Shown here one piece after another: positions 10,737 to 20,926 of a stretch of 64,000 bases of DNA. Below the pieces are notes generated by a model. The model was not told the origin of the DNA and searched no databases. It was given only the letters and a program-made list of their open reading frames with translations. A program made the translations under genes and the position numbers. Each line of letters begins with the position of its first letter. Position 1 is the first letter of the stretch. Source of the stretch: Bombyx mori (Eukaryota; Arthropoda; Insecta; Lepidoptera; Bombycidae); the NCBI RefSeq assembly GCF_030269925.1, contig NC_085135.1:3224753-3288752 (forward strand), given 5' to 3'.

Positions 10737-10817
10737 TGTAGTGAAACACACGCCAGTTGGTTTCATACTGATTTATTTTTAAAGACACCCTCACTACGTA
10801 ATTATAAATATACTACA
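10737..10817 (-). repeat. 5' LTR of the mag-like element (81 bp)
   Basis: Identical to the 3' LTR at 6319-6399 and followed by the target duplication GTATA at 10818-10822. Confidence 0.95.
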
Positions 10818-11039
10818 GTATATATTGTTTGTCCTGTTTTAGGTAAGTAATTCAACAGGTGATTACTCTGTAAAATAATAATAATTAAAATTGATGTGAC
10901 CTTGTACAATCACGAAGCCCACCCAACAAAAAGAATCCAAACCACACCAAAAGACATCTGAGCATAAACAAAACCACAGACTCTATAAAACTTGACTTTG
11001 GCGAAATCAAAAAGGACCGCCATTACAAAAGAAAATGAA

Positions 11040-11197
11040 ATATACAAAGAATGTTTGTCCCAAAAAACAGACAATATTAAAAATCAATATAATTTTTAAA
11101 TATAATAATTCTACATCTAATATAATTTCAAAGTTATTATAAACAAAGTCAAACTTATACAATAATAATAATAATAATAATACATAGTTACACTACA
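11040..11197 (-). repeat. 3' LTR of the CsRn1-like element, proximal (U3) piece
   Basis: It matches the first part of the 5' LTR (about 20770-20926), beginning TGTAGTGTAAC on the minus strand with an ATT repeat close to the start. It joins the piece at 5744-6053 once the LINE insertion is removed. Confidence 0.85.
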
Positions 11198-11213
11198 TCA
11201 CCCCCCTCCAGAG
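11198..11213 (-). other. Polypurine tract of the CsRn1-like element
   Basis: On the minus strand GGAGGGGGGTGA lies directly before the 3' LTR start, the classical position. Confidence 0.8.
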
Positions 11214-11219
11214 ACCGGG

Positions 11220-11924
11220 TTACGGGCGATAATATTGCGGAAACTTCACTCTACGCCCTGATCTAGTTCTCCTGATGACACCTTCATCGGCATCGAGGAC
11301 AACTGGGTCTGTAGTATCAGGTGAGTCTGTGTGAGTGTATGTATGTGTGGGTGATGGTGTATGTGTGGTATCTGGATCGTGCAGTATGTAGGCCGGCTTG
11401 ATGCGGTCGATAGATACTGCGACGTTTTTACCGTTTAGGATTATCCTAAACACTTTGTCACCACGCTGTAAGACTTCATGAGGTCCAGAATATGCTTGTT
11501 TAAGCGAGCCTCCCAATGTATCATCCCTCAAAAATACATGGGATGCTGTTGCTAAGTCTTTGAAGACGAATGTACGCTTACCGCCGTGACGAGAGGCTGG
11601 TGTGGGTCGTAGGTCTTTAACAAACTTGCGAAGTCGTGCCATGTAATCTGTTACGTTGATGGTATCGCTTACTTCGGGGTTAAAAAATTCTCCTGGTAAA
11701 CGTAGCGCTTCTCCATATAAAAGTTCCGCAGATGATGCTCGGAGGTCGTCTTTAACTGCACTACGGATCCCTAGTAAAACAAGTGGAAGCGATTCAACCC
11801 AACTGTCGTTGGCATGACATATAATAGCAGCTTTAAGCTGTCTGTGGAATCGTTCCACGAGTCCATTGCTTTGGGGATGATAAGCAGTGGTCCGTCTGTG
11901 TTGAAATCCGGACAGTTGTGACAA
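11220..11924 (-). pseudogene. CsRn1-like integrase, C-terminal half
   Basis: It encodes the third catalytic block (TTAYHPQSNGLVERFHRQLK, with the final Glu). Then come the SWVESLPLVLLGIRS helix, a basic DNA-binding C-terminal domain (GPHEVLQRGDKVFRI, SIDRIKPAYI) and a Thr/Asp-rich tail ending RRTRSGRRVKFPQYY. This part inserts cDNA into host DNA. A frameshift near 11930 separates it from the upstream integrase core, so it cannot be translated with it. It ends 23 bases before the 3' LTR, so there is no env gene. Confidence 0.85.
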
Positions 11925-11936
11925 ATTTTTGAACAG

Positions 11937-12947
11937 CTACGATTGAAACTGACTGCCACGGTCAGAAATAATGTCCGTTGGGCAGCCGAACCGCGATATC
12001 CATCCGCTAATTAGTGCTTTTGCAACAGTTTCGGCACTTATGTCTGGCAAGGGTATTGCCTCAGGCCATCGCGTAAATCTATCGATGGCTGTAAGACAAT
12101 ATTTATTGCCGTGTGAAACCGGTAATGGACCGATTAAGTCTATATGGACGAATGTGAACCTAGCTCGTGGTACTTTGAAGGCAGCGATGGGCGAATAAAC
12201 GTGACGTGTAACTTTAGAGCGCTGGCAAGCTAAGCAGGTACGTACCCACTCTCTGCAGTCTTTTCGAACTCCAGGCCACACGTATCGCTCAGAAACTAGT
12301 TTCGCCGTCGCATTGGCGCCAGGGTGACTGAGTGAGTGTAGACTCTGAAAGACCTGTCGTCGAAACTGCTTCGGAATGAAAGGTCTCTGTACTGTCTCAC
12401 CCACATCACAGTATAATTCTGTGCGTGACCCAGGTAGCTTTACCTTTCTGAGGCAAAGGGAAGAGTTATCCTCCAAAAGGTATTTTATCTCGTTGTCTCC
12501 TTGCTGAGCCTTTGCTACTTGCTCAAGGTCAATGGGTTGCACGATCTCTTCGATTCGGGATAACGTGTTGGCAACAACATTGTCTTTCCCTGAGATGTGG
12601 CGTATGTCTGTGGTAAACTGTGAGACAAAATCAAGGTGTCGGAATTGGCGTGGTGAGCAGTTTTCTTTACGAGAGTGAAAAGCATACGTTAATGGCTTGT
12701 GGTCCGTAAAGATGGTAAAATCTCGGGCCTCCACCATGTGACGAAAATATTTCACACTCTCATAAATGGCTAAGAGTTCACGGTCGTAAGGGGAATACTT
12801 GAGCTGTGTGGAACTCAATTTTCGTGAAAAGAATGCCAACGGCTGCCACGAATTTTCCTTTTGCTGCTGGAGGACTGCGCCTATTGCCGAATCAGAGGCA
12901 TCCGTAACTAACGCGAGCTTTGCGTTACATTCCGGATGTGCTAGCAT
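11937..12947 (-). pseudogene. CsRn1-like RNase H and integrase N-terminal half
   Basis: RNase H is recognisable from [29 protein letters not shown] and [11 protein letters not shown]. The integrase finger (HPGANATAK, then CLACQRSK) follows. The core then shows the first Asp (HIDLIGPLP) and the second block ([10 protein letters not shown]). The frame stops right after GSQFQS, at the frameshift before the next catalytic Glu. It overlaps the RT frame by a few bases at its upstream end, a second frameshift. Residues are well preserved between the breaks, so inactivation was by small indels. Confidence 0.85.
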
Positions 12948-13543
12948 GGCGGCCTTGCATAAGCTTTCTTTGCAGGCTTCAAAGGCTTGATGGTCCTGTC
13001 TCCGAAATTAACGGGATGAGACCCTTTGGCGGAGCCGGTCAGGAGGAGATTCAGAGGCGCTTGATGGACTGCAGCTTCAGGGATAAATCTGCGGTAAAAG
13101 TTTACCATCCCTAGGAACCGCCTGAGCTCTCTGACCGTTTTTGGAACAGGGAAAGTCTTAATGGCTTCCACCTTTGAGGGAAGAGGTTTAGTGCCCTCAG
13201 CAGAAATGCTGTAACCTAAAAATGTAACCTTTGGGACACCGAACACACACTTTCCTGTGTTGATAACCATGCCATATTTTTGAAGCCTGGAGAACACTTG
13301 GTGCAGGTGCTTTTTATGAGCCTCTTCATCCTTGGAAAATATTAAAAGATCGTCGATATAGGCGTACGTAAAATCTAGGCCCCGAAGCATTTCATCAACA
13401 AAACTCTGAAACGTTTGTCCGGCATTACGTAATCCAAGCGTCATGTATGGGAATTCATAAAGACCGAACGGCGTTGTGATGGTAGTTTTCGCGATATCGT
13501 CCTGATGGACGGGCACCTGATTGTAAGCTCTCACTAAATCCAA
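12941..13543 (-). pseudogene. CsRn1-like reverse transcriptase palm
   Basis: It contains [13 protein letters not shown], the FPYMTLGLRNAGQTFQ segment, the catalytic YIDDLLIFS and LGYSISAEGTKPL, then the connection region RELRRFLGMVNFYRRFIPE. This copies the element's RNA to DNA. The frame starts inside motif A; the finger part lies in other frames at 13544-13700 with stops. The catalytic Asp pair is intact. Confidence 0.85.
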
Positions 13544-13583
13544 CGATGAAAATACTTTGCAACCAGCGAGACTATGACTGAAA

Positions 13584-14276
13584 TCATAATATGGCGTATG
13601 GGGTATTGGTCTGGTATGGTGCGTGCATTGAGCATGCTATAATCCCCGCAGGGGCGCCAGCCATTATCTTTTTTAGGAGCGAGGTGTAGTGGTGAAGACC
13701 ATGGTGATAATGTCGGTCGACAAGAGTACCATTTTGCAGCATAGTCTCAAATTCGGCCTTTGCAATTTTTAATTTGTCCGGTGCCAGTCTACGTGGTGTG
13801 CTTGCAATCGGTGGTCCAGGTGTGGTGCGAATATAGTGTACAGTGTCATGTTTCGGTGTACTGTGTATGCCTGATGGGCGAGTGATGTCAGGGTAGTGTG
13901 CTAGTATAGAATGATAAACAGAATCACCTGATACAACCCGTACCGAAGAAATGTCCTCATGAGAATGATCGAGCGAAGCCGCGGTCGCAAGTGAAGTTTC
14001 AGCGTCAATTAAGCGTTGCCTGCGAACATCAAAAATTAAATTATAAAAAGATAAACAATCAACGCCTATTATAGCCCTTGTGACATCCGCTACAATAAAT
14101 CGCCAAGCAATGTCGCGGCGCAACCCTAGGTTAAGAACTAAGTGAGCGTAGCCGTAGGTATTAATAATTGTACCGTTTGCTGCACAAAGATCATATTTTG
14201 TTTTTTGACGGTTGTCTTTTAAAAACTTTCTCGGAAATACACATAAGTCACTACCTGTATCCACTAAAAATTGCAT
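13584..14276 (-). pseudogene. CsRn1-like protease and start of RT
   Basis: It opens with QFLVDTGSDLCVFPR, a retropepsin active site (DTG). Downstream is IIGVDCLSFY, the flap-side pattern. Then comes the RT N-terminal linker (HYIRTTPGPPIASTPRRLAP), where gypsy pol normally selects the template. It loses frame around HHGLHHYTS, and the normal RT finger motifs are scrambled up to about 13545. The protease itself looks intact. Confidence 0.8.
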
Positions 14277-14335
14277 TTTAGTACGTTGGTCTGTAACGAA
14301 TAAGCGACCAATACCTGGACAGTCAGTGGTCGCTA

Positions 14336-15146
14336 TTACCGAATGCCCGCTGCGTTTCCCGAAAAATCACAAGGTTTCACACATGTTTTAGCCCGATTTC
14401 CAAATTTTGAGTGGTACCAACATAACGGGAATTTTCTGTAGTTTGAGTCAGATCTGGTCCTGGACCTGGAAGCGCGTGTGTGGTTCCGATGAAAGGAGTT
14501 TGATCTCTGCCTTGAGCGCGACATCCTGTCTAACTTTGTTGACAGTACCTGTACCTGGCGGGTGAGTTCCGCTATCTGAGCGTTAACGGTACTGCTCTCG
14601 GGTACTCCCACTGCTGCTACTTGTGGGCTGTTGGATACTACGTCGTGCACTTTGTCTGCTAACTGCGACACATCTTCGAGCGATGCGTTGCACTGCGATG
14701 CTACAATAGCCTGGGTATTTGAGGGTAGACGACTAACCCAAATGGTGCGCACGAAGTCTTCTGGAACGTCTGCCCCGGCGAGGTCCCTTAGATGTCGCAG
14801 GAATTGCGAGGGTTTTCTATCACCGAGTTCCTCGTGATGCAGAAGTTGTTGGACTTTCTTTTCACGGGACTTGGAAAGACGGTTAATCAACTCCGACTTT
14901 AGTCGCTCGTACTTCCCACTGGCTGGAGGATTGGTGATGATATCCTCCACTGTCGAGGCGTAGGCTTCATCCAACTGGCTGCAGGTATAGTGAAATTTGC
15001 TGATGCTTGGTGATGCTCGACAACAGGAACTGGCTCTCCAGCTGTGCAAACCAGAGCGCAGGTTTATCCGGGTAGAACGGTGGTACCCTTACACCCACAA
15101 GACCAAGGTCACTACTGCCACTTGCAACTGTTTTTTCCACACTCAT
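14336..15146 (-). pseudogene. CsRn1-like gag with CHCC motif
   Basis: The start is the ATG at about 15146. The first 45 codons (ending in TKHQQ) are out of frame with the rest because of an indel near 14990. The remainder is a helical capsid protein (TCSQLDEAYASTVEDII, ELGDRKPSQFLRHLRDL), then a Ser/Arg-rich linker. The C-terminal CWYHSKFGNRAKTCVKPC has spacing C-X2-H-X9-C-X3-C. CHCC in place of CCHC is a known mark of the CsRn1 clade. Gag forms the particle and binds the RNA. A further frameshift separates it from the protease. Confidence 0.85.
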
Positions 15147-15419
15147 ATTGTGTTCTGTATGTTTCTCGTATGTTCTGTATCTTTTTCGGCTGGCAACACT
15201 GACCGCTACTTGTCAATATTATTGTGCTCTCCCAATTATTATTTAAATTAAATAGTTATAAGTTCTTTATTGTACTTATAATTGTATAAAACATATACCT
15301 AAGTGATAATATAAGTTTATTGTTACGTAAAACATTTAATTAGTGCATTTTACTGCATAATTGTAAAAAAAATTATTTTTTATTTTTACGTGGGTACTAT
15401 CAATTTCTGCAAATCCAAA

Positions 15420-17033
15420 ATGATGACCAGAGGTACCAAAGCTCGTCAAGTTGATGACCAACTTCAAGTGGCTCTTCAACAACTGAAAACATCACGGGAA
15501 CAGTGTCAACAACTGTTAAAAGAGAGAGAAGACAACGAAGTCGAAACACTCCAGGTAATTAAGAAAAATACTATGTTGAAAGGACAGTTGTCTCAGCTCT
15601 CCATTGAATACAATGAAGTTCTTGAGACTAACAAGAAATTACAAAATGTTGTAGACGGCTCCGATCAGTGCAGCGGTGAGTATGTTGAGTCGCTCCAACT
15701 CTCAGCTGAACTGAAAGTCAAACTTTCTCAGGCACATGATTGTATCTCTAATTTACAGTTAAAGATAACAAATCTAAAAGCCCAAAAAACACAGAGCCTG
15801 TACTCGGAACTGATCGAGAGTGAACCAGCTTCGGGAACAGTGATCACCACCTCTGAGTGTGACATACCTACAATAGATTTGACTGGTGGTGACTCCGATA
15901 GTACACATTCCTCTCGATTAGTTCTTAGTAAGAAAAATTATAAGAGATACACTAAATTAAATAAGTTTATAAATAAAACGCAGCAACTATTGAAATCTAG
16001 AAAATCTATTAATTATATAAAAACTATATGCAAAGAACGAAATGCACTGCGTACAAAACTAATTATTTCACTTGAAAAATTACAATATGTTCATCACAAT
16101 CATGAGTTAGAAATAGAAAAGTTAACCTCACAAATAAATTCATTGAAAACAGATTTGGACAGTGTTACTAAAAATTATGAATATGCCCAAAAGGACATAT
16201 GTGAACATATATCGGTGATGGATAATCTGCTTGATTTATGTAATAATAATAAAGAGCGATTTGAATCTTTGACATTACAATATGCTAATTGCAAATGCCA
16301 CTGCTCTATATCAGGTTCTCCACTACCAGACCATTCCAATAGTCAAAATCAATATTCTATTTCTACCTGTAAGCCCGTTGTAAACAATATAATTAAACCT
16401 TTGCTTACAACAAACATTATTAAAATATTCAGTGATGAACTAGGGAAAAATATGGGTGTAGCGCTGAATGATCTGTGTTCGGGACAATCTGTCATAAATT
16501 ATTGTATGCCAGGGGCTTCATGTACCCACATCCTTAATAGAATTTTAAATGTGACTCATTGCCCAAACACAACAATAATTATAATGATTGGGAGAAGGGG
16601 AAATGCAGATATAAGAGATATTTTATATCAAATAAATCAATTATTAACACTACAGGTGAAAAATATCATCATATTTGCATTTCCATTTATTCAGAGTATG
16701 CCAGCGGAAAACAAAATGAGACATAGTATTAATGATTTTATGCAAACAATTTCAAATGTAAATAATTATTATGTCATGACACCATGCAAGTCACAAAATA
16801 TATTTTACACTATTGACATTAATTGCATGATAAAAAATAAATGTATTGGTATGACAAAACCTAACAAATTCTATTTAGGTAGCTACAATTTTAGACAAGT
16901 AGCAAACTCGCTACATTATTTTTTACACATTTATCTAGCCATGAATTTGGCTAATCAACCTACTGCTTCTTTTGAGCAGGAAAAAAATATGACATCTATT
17001 AATTTGGAATCCGTTCCAAGCAATTTAAATTAA
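15420..17033 (+). CDS. CR1-group ORF1: coiled coil plus SGNH/esterase-like domain
   Basis: 537 residues from the ATG at 15420; an in-frame GTG lies upstream but the ATG-ATG pair is the more likely start. Residues about 10-130 and 215-285 are rich in Leu/Lys/Glu heptads, as in coiled coils. The C-terminal third (about 330-520) has the order of an SGNH hydrolase: IFSDELGKNMG for block I, PGASCTHIL for the Gly block and MIGRRGNAD for the GxND block. ORF1 proteins of CR1 elements are known to carry such an esterase domain, with uncertain function. The block I Ser context is degenerate (SDE where GDS is expected), so enzyme activity is doubtful. There is no zinc knuckle. The frame is intact. Confidence 0.7.
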   Translation: MMTRGTKARQVDDQLQVALQQLKTSREQCQQLLKEREDNEVETLQVIKKNTMLKGQLSQLSIEYNEVLETNKKLQNVVDGSDQCSGEYVESLQLSAELKVKLSQAHDCISNLQLKITNLKAQKTQSLYSELIESEPASGTVITTSECDIPTIDLTGGDSDSTHSSRLVLSKKNYKRYTKLNKFINKTQQLLKSRKSINYIKTICKERNALRTKLIISLEKLQYVHHNHELEIEKLTSQINSLKTDLDSVTKNYEYAQKDICEHISVMDNLLDLCNNNKERFESLTLQYANCKCHCSISGSPLPDHSNSQNQYSISTCKPVVNNIIKPLLTTNIIKIFSDELGKNMGVALNDLCSGQSVINYCMPGASCTHILNRILNVTHCPNTTIIIMIGRRGNADIRDILYQINQLLTLQVKNIIIFAFPFIQSMPAENKMRHSINDFMQTISNVNNYYVMTPCKSQNIFYTIDINCMIKNKCIGMTKPNKFYLGSYNFRQVANSLHYFLHIYLAMNLANQPTASFEQEKNMTSINLESVPSNLN

Positions 17034-17110
17034 ATACTAAGACAACAGAGTTTACCTCTTGCAGTAAATATGATTTATTTGGACACAGCCCATCAACAAA
17101 TACTGTTTCT

Positions 17111-19957
17111 TTGAAAACAACTGTGATCAACCTGGTGCATCAGAACTTACAAGGTTTGATGGGTAAAGAACTTGAAATTGATTTGTTTCTAGATTACAAT
17201 AAAGTCAACTTTCTATGTGTAACTGAACATTGGCTTAAAAAATATGAATTAAATTGTAATTTTAAAAATCACCAGGTTATGAGTTCCTTCTGCAGAGAGA
17301 ATGCTATACGAGGAGGCTCTCTTATCATTGTTAATAAAAATTATAAATGTAAGGAACGTAGAGACATTGTGAGCCTCTCTGTGGAACGGATTATTGAAAT
17401 AGCATGTGTAGAGCTTGAGCAATTCATTGTTGTAAGTGTGTACAGGCCCCCGAATTCGTTATATGATTCTTTTGAAAATATATTGGAACATGTTTTATTA
17501 AAGCTTTCTGTTTCTAATAAACATATTTTTATCTGTGGTGATTTTAATATAAATTTATTAGAAAATACAAATGCCACTATTAGATTCAGAACATTGTTAA
17601 AATCATATAACCTTAGCAATTTATTTTCAGAGCCCACAAGAAAAACTAGCACATCGGCAACCTGTATAGATAATATTTTCACAAACGTAAAACCTTTGCA
17701 TAAATATATTATTAATCATTTAAGTTCAGACCACAGTGGACAATTCATATCTTTTAAAATTAAATCTGTTACAGATGTTAATAGTTCAAGAAACCTACAG
17801 TTTGTTCCTATTAATATTAGACGTATGGAGAAGTTTAGAGGTAAAGTTTTGGCAAAAATTGCGAATGTTTGTTATAGTGAAGATCCTAATGTTCACTACA
17901 TGGATTTATTTAATTGCATTAATGATGAATTTAGTGCCATCTTTACTTCTAAAACTCTGAACTTACATAATAAAAGATCATTCAATGAATGGGCGACTGT
18001 TGGAATTCACAAAAGTAGGCAGAGATTATATGACCTTTATCATGAAAAATCATATAATCATAATAAGTCATTTCATGAGTATGTCTGTAAATATTCCAAG
18101 TTGTTTAAAAAAGTATGTACATTGGCCAAGTCATTGCACTTAGGCAATCTTATAAAAAATACACCTGACAAAATTAAAATGACTTGGAATATCATTAATA
18201 GGGAGACTGGGAATGTCAGAAACAGCAATGCTGAATCAATTTTGAAAATCAATGATAAAATAATAACTTCTCATCAAGAAGTGGCCAGTACTTTTGAGCG
18301 CTACTTTGCTGATATCCCAGCTTCTACTACAAAATCTTTAATTTCATCTCCTACCGTCGCCGAATCATTACTGCAAGATCATGTTGATAAATGCAGTGTT
18401 AACTTTAAGTTCACAAATATTGCTATAAAGGACATAATTGATAATTTCAAGCTCATTAATATTAAAAAAACTGGTGATTTATGGGGAATATCAATTAAGG
18501 TTATAAAATCCATTATTGATATAATCGCACCTTACCTTGCTACAATATTTAATGACTGTATTGATAGTGGTGTGTTTCCTGATCTAATGAAATATAGTAA
18601 AATAATACCTCTGTTTAAATCTGGTAGTACTTTTGACCCCACTAACTTTAGACCCATTTCAGTACTACCAACTTTGAGTAAAATTTTTGAAAAAATTATT
18701 TTGGAACAGCTTTTGAACCATTTCTATTCCAATAACCTGCTTCATAACAAACAATATGGATTCACTAGAGGCCGTTCGACTATTGATGCAGGTGTAGATC
18801 TTATTAAAAATATTTTTCAGGCTTGGGAGGAATCGCATAATGCCCTTGGGGTATTCTGCGACTTATCTAAAGCTTTTGATTGTGTTGAGCATAATACATT
18901 GTTGAGGAAATTACACCATTATGGTATTAGGGGCGTTTCATTAGAACTTATTAAATCTTATTTATCCGGAAGAATCCAAAAGGTAGACGTTAAAGGAAAG
19001 AGATCTTCCGGTGTCTTACTTAATATGGGTGTTCCTCAGGGTTCCATATTGGGTCCCTTCTTATTTCTTGTGTATATCAATGATTTACCAAAGTTTATTG
19101 AAACCCGTCACGAGGTCGTATTATTCGCTGATGATACATCCTTATTGTTTAAAATTAAACGACAATTGGAAGATTATGACGATGTGAATGATGCTATCTC
19201 GCGCGTGGTATATTGGTTTAGTGTTAATAATCTGTTATTAAATAACAAAAAAACAAAATGTATAAAATTTACCACACCTAATGTTAGACAAGTAGACACT
19301 AATATCATTGTAAGTGGAGAGACACTGGAGCTTGTTGATTCGACAGTTTTTCTTGGTATAACAGTTGATTCCAGGCTGCAGTGGGGTCCTCACATATGCA
19401 AGTTAGCGAATAGACTTAGTTCTGCAGCGTTTGCGGTAAAAAAAATACGAACGTATACTGATGAAGATACGGCACGTCTAGTTTATTTCAGTTATTTTCA
19501 TAGTGTTATGTCCTATGGCATTTTGCTATGGGGCAATGCTGCCGATGTCGAAACGATTTTCATCCTGCAGAAGAGGGCTATTCGTGCTATTTATAATATG
19601 CACCCGAGGGAATCCTTGAGGGACAAGTTTAAGGAAATCAAAATTCTAACTTTAGCGTCCCAATACATTTTTGAAAATTTATTGTACGTGCGTAAAAACA
19701 TTGTAGAATTCCCCAGAGTCTGCGATTTGCATAATGTGAACACTAGGAACAAACATAGGCTTGCGTTGCCGGCGGCTCGAATTAAGAAAATAAGCAACTC
19801 TTTCAGGGGGCTGGGTGTACAGCTTTTCAACAAGATCCCATAAAACGTTCAACTACTACCTGTTCATAGATTTAAGAAAACTGTCAAGGAACGTTTGTGC
19901 AACAAGGCATATTATAAAGTTAAGGATTTTTTACTAGATGGCACTACGTGGGAATGA
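17111..19957 (+). pseudogene. CR1-group ORF2 (endonuclease and reverse transcriptase) with one late nonsense codon
   Basis: An apurinic-type endonuclease occupies residues about 1-225 (HQNLQG, TEHWL, GDFNINLL, SSDHSGQF). The RT follows, with FRPISVLPTLSKIFEK, QYGFTRGRSTIDA, DLSKAFDCVEH, GVPQGSILGPFLF and the active site LFADDTSLLF near 670. A TAA at 19841-19843 ends the frame, but the same frame continues for 37 codons (NVQLLPVHRFKKT to DGTTWE) to a TGA at 19955-19957. A single nonsense mutation is therefore likely. No ATG lies at the start: the frame is open from 17003 and overlaps the end of ORF1 by about 28 bases in the -1 frame. Confidence 0.85.
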
Positions 19958-20240
19958 GGCGTTCGCTCCTGGCCTTTTCATTTTTCATTATTATTATTAT
20001 TTATTTGAATTGTATTTTTTTGACTTGTTTTTTTGTATACTGTAAATATGTTTTCTTGTTTAAAAAAAAAGAAAATAGTTGAGAAAATACAAAAAAAAAA
20101 AACCCGCTGAGTTTGTTTCGCCGGTTCTTCTCAGGACTGTGGCTTTTTTTGGAACCGGTGGTAGAGTTAACATTTTCTTTTACATTTTGACATTCAACAA
20201 GTGTGTTTTTGATGACATCCAAGTTGAAATAAATGATTTT

Positions 20241-20260
20241 GAATTTGAATTTGAATTTGA
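20241..20260 (+). repeat. GAATTT-repeat 3' tail of the CR1-group LINE
   Basis: Three tandem GAATTT units close the 3' UTR. Short tandem repeats, not poly(A), are typical of CR1-group LINE ends. Confidence 0.75.
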
Positions 20261-20261
20261 G

Positions 20262-20271
20262 AGGTCACCAA
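20262..20271 (-). other. Partial primer-binding site of the CsRn1-like element
   Basis: One base inside the 5' LTR, the minus strand reads TGGTGACC. These are the first eight bases of the tRNA-Trp-complementary site known for CsRn1-clade elements. The CR1-group LINE cuts it off there. Confidence 0.7.
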
Positions 20272-20926
20272 TGAAGTGTTAGTCAAATTAAACCACCCGC
20301 ACAGTTTTTAAAAACACTTTCAGTTTTATTGTCTTACTAGCGACCCGCCCTCGCTTCGCTTCGGAAACATTAAAACACACATGAAACCAAAAAAAAAAAT
20401 AAAAAAAAAATAAAAAAAAGTAGCCTATGTTCATCAGGGACAATGTCGGCTTCTAATGGAAAAAGAATTTTTCAAATCGGTCCAGTAGTTTCGGAGCCTA
20501 TTCGAAACAAACAAACAAACAAATCTTTCCTCTTTATAATATTAGTATAGATAATATTATATTAAGAACAAACACATAGAAGGGGAAGAGGAAACAAATA
20601 AACAGACTTCAACTATAAGCTAAAATTAAGCAAGACTATGCGCAAGCACCGCGAAGCGGGTTAGCGGGTAAAATCATACGAGTATCCGACGGCAAGACAG
20701 TTTACGGACTGCTGGTGAAGTGCGCGCGGGGGCCACCCGTAGCGCTTGCGCACGGTGCGTCATTGCTGACTATATACAAAGAATGTTTGTCCCAAAAAAC
20801 AGACAATATTAAAAATCAATATAATTTTTAAATATAATAATTCTACATCTAATATAATTTCAAAGTTATTATAAACAAAGTCAAACTTATACAATAATAA
20901 TAATAATAATACATAGTTACACTACA
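20272..20926 (-). repeat. 5' LTR of the CsRn1-like element
   Basis: About 440 bp of LTR plus a 217-bp insertion. On the minus strand it begins TGTAGTGTAAC and ends CTAACACTTCA, with an AATAAA signal near 20325. It shows the uninterrupted version of the site (ATATACAAAGAA, 20772-20783) that carries the LINE in the 3' LTR. CGCT follows at 20927-20930. Confidence 0.85.
20336..20552 (+). mobile_element. LINE/SINE 3' tail fragment (RTE-like) in the LTR
   Basis: It runs from CTAGCGACCCGCCC to CTCTTTATAATATTAGTATAGA and includes AATCGGTCCAGTAGTTTCGGAG and an AAAC repeat. From memory this is a very widespread insect element tail, usually placed with RTE LINEs or their SINEs. The 3' LTR copy (about 5825) lacks it, so the insertion is clear, but no good target duplication is visible. 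Confidence 0.65.

Larger units (their letters stand above)
6319..10817 (-). mobile_element. Near-complete mag-like Ty3/gypsy element
   Basis: The element is 4,499 bp with identical 81-bp LTRs and a 5-bp target duplication GTATA (6314-6318 and 10818-10822). It has a primer site directly inside the 5' LTR, a purine tract before the 3' LTR and one long gag-pol frame. The very short LTR and total size fit mag of Bombyx mori (77-bp LTRs, about 4.6 kb). It sits in the 3' UTR of the LINE at 6054-11039. Identical LTRs suggest recent insertion. One in-frame TAA near the end of pol may impair it. Confidence 0.9.
6054..11039 (+). mobile_element. 5'-truncated LINE in the 3' LTR, itself split by a mag-like element
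   Basis: A 12-bp direct repeat flanks this unit (6042-6053 and 11040-11051), and the 5' LTR shows the uninterrupted site. It starts inside ORF2 and keeps only the C-terminal tail (6054-6237), with SAEHIFFNCPRR and LLSLVHTTFINILCEYV, then a stop. The 3' UTR (6238-6318, then 10818-11039) includes an ATGTAT-rich microsatellite and ends in an A-rich tail. The clade cannot be fixed from so little; the tail resembles Jockey/I-group ORF2 ends. Confidence 0.75.
15190..20261 (+). mobile_element. CR1-group LINE (Daphne-like), near full length
   Basis: It has a 5' region (border uncertain, 15190-15400), ORF1 with a coiled coil and an esterase-like domain, and ORF2 with endonuclease and RT. The 3' UTR resembles those of lepidopteran CR1-group elements (CCGCTGAGTTT, then AACCGGTGG). 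It ends in repeated GAATTT units. It sits next to TGGTGACC, the primer site of the CsRn1-like element. I could not find a target duplication. Confidence 0.75.
5744..20926 (-). mobile_element. CsRn1/Kabuki-like Ty3/gypsy element with nested insertions
   Basis: The 5' LTR lies at 20272-20926 and the internal gag-pol at 11220-15146. The 3' LTR is in two pieces (11040-11197 and 5744-6053). A 4-bp repeat CGCT flanks the whole (5740-5743 and 20927-20930). The gag carries a CHCC motif and the primer site reads TGGTGACC, as expected for a tRNA-Trp-primed CsRn1-clade element such as Kabuki. Removing the CR1-group LINE, the truncated LINE, the mag-like element and the SINE tail gives a coherent LTR-gag-pol-LTR order. 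All coding parts are frameshifted. The 5' leader is largely missing or unrecognised where the CR1-group LINE sits. Confidence 0.8.

Noticed and set aside
6042..11051. ATATACAAAGAA shared at three element joints looked like a microhomology-driven chimera.
   Set aside because: The 5' LTR shows the uninterrupted site, so two of the three are simply a target duplication flanking a LINE.
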